In this document: positions 61,537-64,000 of the stretch, piece by piece
How the letters are laid out: each line of letters starts with the position of its first letter
How positions within the stretch are numbered: position 1 is the first letter of the stretch
Origin: Chitinophaga pinensis
Lineage (GTDB): Bacteria; Bacteroidota; Bacteroidia; Chitinophagales; Chitinophagaceae
Assembly: GCA_945876095.1 (NCBI GenBank)
Contig: CAMCMP010000003.1
Span: forward strand, 1 to 64,000
Reading direction: 5' to 3'
Length of the DNA: 64,000 nt
Translations under genes and position numbers: made by a program
The notes under the pieces: model-generated
The model's input: the letters and a program-made list of their open reading frames with translations, nothing else
The model's database searches: none
What the model was told of the DNA's origin: nothing

Positions 61537-62658
61537 TTAAACTCCATTTGGAGTTGAGGCTGCTACAAAATAGTTAACAGGATTAGTAATGACACCTGAT
61601 TTTAGGACCGCGAAGGTAGGGAATTTTTCACTTAAAATATCAAATAACAGTTCTGTAGTATACTGTTCGCTCTCATAATGGCCTATATCGGCAAGCACCA
61701 GCTGACCATTTGCATCAAAAAACTCATGGTATTTTACATCACCTGTGATATAAAAATCAGCTCCTACTTGGAGTGCATTATCTATCAAAAAACTGCCAGC
61801 ACCACCGCAAAGTGCAACTTTTTTCACCATTTTATCTCTAAATGAAGTATGACGTATAACTTTGATATTGAAAGCTTTGTATAATTTATCTAAAAATTCA
61901 GATTCAGTAATGGCTTCCTCTAACTCTCCAATCAATCCACTCCCTATTGTTTTATTTATATTATTAATATTTATTACTTGATAGGCAACCTCCTCATATG
62001 GGTGAGCCTCTATTAAAGCCTTGACAACAGCATTCTCCATCCAGACAGGTAATATGATCTCTAATTTGCTTTCAGGCTCTGTATGAAGCTTACCAGGCGT
62101 TCCAACGAAGGGATCTGTCCCCTCTGCCCCCTTAAAAGTACCTTCTCCAGAACTTGCAAAGCTACAATCACTATAATTGCCAACTTGACCTCCGCCAGCT
62201 TTAAATATTGACTCCCTTATTTTTTGCAAATGAGCAGTGGGTACATAGGTTTCCAACTTCTTTAAAGTATTTTGCTTAGGAAGTAAAATTTCGCGGTTAA
62301 TTAATCCAAGTTTATCAGCCATTTTTCCATTCACCCCTTCTATTACATTATCCAAATTTGTATGAATGGCATAAATTGCTATATCATTTTTAATTGCAGT
62401 GATGACAGCTTTTTCGACATAATTTTTGCCATTTATTTTTTTTAGACCCCCAAAAATTATAGGATGATGCGCTACAATCAAATTGCAATTATTTCTAACA
62501 GCCTCCAGCACTATAGCTTCCGTTGCATCTAAGGTAGTTAGAACCCCCGTACATTTCCATTCTGTACTTCCAGTTAGTAAGCCAACATTGTCATAATTTT
62601 CTTGCAGACCTTTTGGAGCAATCGTTTCTAAAAAATTGGTGATATCTTGTATTTTCAT
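61537..62658 (-). CDS. Nif3-like dinuclear metal-centre protein with inserted PII-like domain
   Basis: The 373-residue protein belongs to the NIF3/YbgI family. AHHPIIFGGLKK (His metal ligands, about residues 64-75) and the C-terminal DIGHYESEQYT motif bind two metals. The length, greater than the ~250-residue E. coli YbgI, is explained by the inserted CutA/PII-like domain in the middle (LEIILPVWMENAVV, EAHPYEEVAYQV). The biochemical role is poorly known; GTP cyclohydrolase type 2-like annotations of this family are not supported. It pairs with the zinc-ribbon gene downstream. Confidence 0.88.
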   Translation of the reverse strand: MKIQDITNFLETIAPKGLQENYDNVGLLTGSTEWKCTGVLTTLDATEAIVLEAVRNNCNLIVAHHPIIFGGLKKINGKNYVEKAVITAIKNDIAIYAIHTNLDNVIEGVNGKMADKLGLINREILLPKQNTLKKLETYVPTAHLQKIRESIFKAGGGQVGNYSDCSFASSGEGTFKGAEGTDPFVGTPGKLHTEPESKLEIILPVWMENAVVKALIEAHPYEEVAYQVININNINKTIGSGLIGELEEAITESEFLDKLYKAFNIKVIRHTSFRDKMVKKVALCGGAGSFLIDNALQVGADFYITGDVKYHEFFDANGQLVLADIGHYESEQYTTELLFDILSEKFPTFAVLKSGVITNPVNYFVAASTPNGV

Positions 62659-62676
62659 TTTCTAAAGATTAATTCA

Positions 62677-64000
62677 ATGAGTACTGCTAAATTATATACG
62701 ATCTACAAAACAAAGATGCAAAAAATAGCTGATTTAAAATATGCATCTGCCGTTTTGCAATGGGACCAAGAAACCTATCTTCCACCTAAAGGTAATGATT
62801 TTAGAGGCCAGCAAATAGCCACGCTAAGTGAAATTGCCCACCAGTTATTTACTGATAAAAAAATAGGAGAATTATTAGAAGATTTAATTGCACGTGAAGA
62901 TTTAACAGCGAGCGAAAAAAGAAATATAGAACTAAGCAATGAAGATTATAAACGAAATATAAAATTAAGCGCTGCCTTTGTCAGACAGCTAAGTGAAACG
63001 GTCAATCAATCCTATCATGCTTGGGCAAAAGCTCGCAAAGAAAACTCATTTGCCCTCTTTGAAAAACCACTTAATGAATTAGTTAAATTAAAGAAACAGG
63101 AAGCAGATATGCTTGGTTATGAACAACATCCCTACAACGCTTTAATGAATGATTATGACAAAGGGCTGACAGTTTCAAAAGTAGATAGCCTATTCAATGA
63201 ATTAAAACCACCTCTATTAAATTTGCTTGATTCGCTAAAAAATAAAAAATCAATTGATCATTCATTCCTTTTTCAAGAATTCAAAAAAGACAATCAATGG
63301 GAATTTGGTTTAGAAATATTAAAAAGAATTGGTTTTGATTTTGAAGCAGGAAGGCAAGATATCAGCCTACACCCATTTACAACCAATTTTAGCAGTAAAG
63401 ATGTAAGAGTAACCACAAGGATTGATGAACATGATTTTGGCAATATGACCTGGAGTTGCCTCCATGAAGGAGGTCACGCATTATATGAACAAGGTTTACC
63501 AGCCGATCAATATGGACTTCCATTAGGTGAGTATTGCAGTTTGAGTATCCATGAAAGCCAAAGTCGTCTTTGGGAAAATTGTATCGGAAGGGGACTTCCT
63601 TTTTGGCAACATAATTTTAAGCTACTCACCAATGCTTTTCCGAATCAATTCGAAAATATAAATATTGAAAAATTTTACAAAGGAATTAATAACGTTTCCC
63701 CATCATTGATTCGAACAGAAGCAGATGAGTTAACCTATCATTTCCATGTAATGATTCGATACGAAATTGAAAAGATGCTAATTGAGGGATCACTAAAAAC
63801 TAAAGATATTCCAGCATGCTGGAATGAAATGTATCAAAAATATCTGGGCATTAAGGTTCCAGATGACAATCGTGGCTGTTTGCAAGATATTCATTGGAGT
63901 CATGGCAGCTTTGGATATTTTGCTACCTATAGCCTTGGAAGCCTTTATGCCGCTCAACTGTATTCAACAATAGAAAAAAAGTATCCTACTATATCAAAAG
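62677..64000 (+). CDS. Carboxypeptidase M32 (Taq-type), truncated by the window end
   Basis: The first 441 codons of a zinc metallocarboxypeptidase are visible. LQWDQETYLPPKGNDFRGQQ opens the conserved N-terminal helical region, and the metal site HEGGHALYEQ (HExxH) with a downstream HESQSRLWEN Glu is present near residues 266 and 290. Full-length family members run to about 500 residues, so roughly 60 are missing beyond the edge. It is divergent from the nif3-like gene with just 18 bases between start codons, which leaves little space for separate promoters. Confidence 0.9.
   Translation, partial: MSTAKLYTIYKTKMQKIADLKYASAVLQWDQETYLPPKGNDFRGQQIATLSEIAHQLFTDKKIGELLEDLIAREDLTASEKRNIELSNEDYKRNIKLSAAFVRQLSETVNQSYHAWAKARKENSFALFEKPLNELVKLKKQEADMLGYEQHPYNALMNDYDKGLTVSKVDSLFNELKPPLLNLLDSLKNKKSIDHSFLFQEFKKDNQWEFGLEILKRIGFDFEAGRQDISLHPFTTNFSSKDVRVTTRIDEHDFGNMTWSCLHEGGHALYEQGLPADQYGLPLGEYCSLSIHESQSRLWENCIGRGLPFWQHNFKLLTNAFPNQFENINIEKFYKGINNVSPSLIRTEADELTYHFHVMIRYEIEKMLIEGSLKTKDIPACWNEMYQKYLGIKVPDDNRGCLQDIHWSHGSFGYFATYSLGSLYAAQLYSTIEKKYPTISK

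Overview
The window is an AT-rich, densely packed chromosomal segment of a member of the Bacteroidota, most likely family Chitinophagaceae. The evidence is the Bacteroidota-type promoter motif (a -7 box of the form TAnnTTTG) in front of many genes, a type IX secretion cargo protein with a gliding-motility-associated C-terminal domain, a bacillithiol-system YtxJ protein, futalosine-pathway menaquinone genes, and Chitinophagaceae-like sequences for PEP carboxylase, EF-P and several hypothetical proteins. It is a core-metabolism region. I see no rRNA, tRNA, CRISPR array, integrase, transposase or prophage, and no obviously broken gene.

Layout. (1) 0-6.7 kb: a DEDDh exonuclease, a tiny lipoprotein plus YtxJ pair, and the leftward threonine operon thrA-thrB-thrC, preceded by a previously unlisted Thr-rich leader ORF (6593-6691). 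(2) 6.8-19.2 kb, carbon/nitrogen entry: PEP carboxylase, an outer-membrane porin, ammonium transporter Amt, then a 0.9 kb gene-poor stretch with a GC-rich palindromic mini-element, and glutamate synthase gltB-gltD. (3) 19.5-27.6 kb: branched-chain amino acid genes leuA, ilvE, ilvD, ilvB, ilvN, ilvC, all leftward. (4) 27.8-38 kb: an unknown helical-repeat protein, an exported unknown protein, deformylase, RuvX, MqnP-type prenyltransferase, a SPOUT methyltransferase, MutS and a T9SS cargo protein. (5) 38-46.6 kb: cysteine desulfurase, GlmM, biotin carboxylase and BCCP, EF-P, a TlpA-like protein, malate dehydrogenase and FabD. (6) 46.7-55 kb: GTP cyclohydrolase I with two PTPS/QueD paralogues, mqnB-mqnD, photolyase, a class IV aminotransferase, deoxynucleoside kinase, TrpRS and GatC. 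(7) 55-64 kb: two orphan ABC ATPases, a PduO-type adenosyltransferase, DUF2795, SemiSWEET, FabI, RecN, a zinc-ribbon coiled-coil protein, a Nif3-like protein and a truncated M32 carboxypeptidase at the edge.

The genes fit together as an amino-acid biosynthesis cluster: Ppc makes oxaloacetate for the aspartate family, Thr feeds Ile synthesis, and Amt plus GltBD supply amino nitrogen. Parts of type II fatty acid synthesis (accB, accC, fabD, fabI) and futalosine menaquinone synthesis (mqnB, mqnD, mqnP) are scattered around it.

The most interesting signals lie outside the ordinary genes: the Thr-rich leader before thrA, eight helically phased A-tracts (strongly predicted DNA curvature) upstream of accBC, an EF-P whose loop tip is Arg rather than Lys, the palindromic mini-element at 12.67-12.80 kb, -7 boxes that abut start codons (predicted leaderless mRNAs for ppc and gatC), and a 16-codon upstream ORF before leuA.
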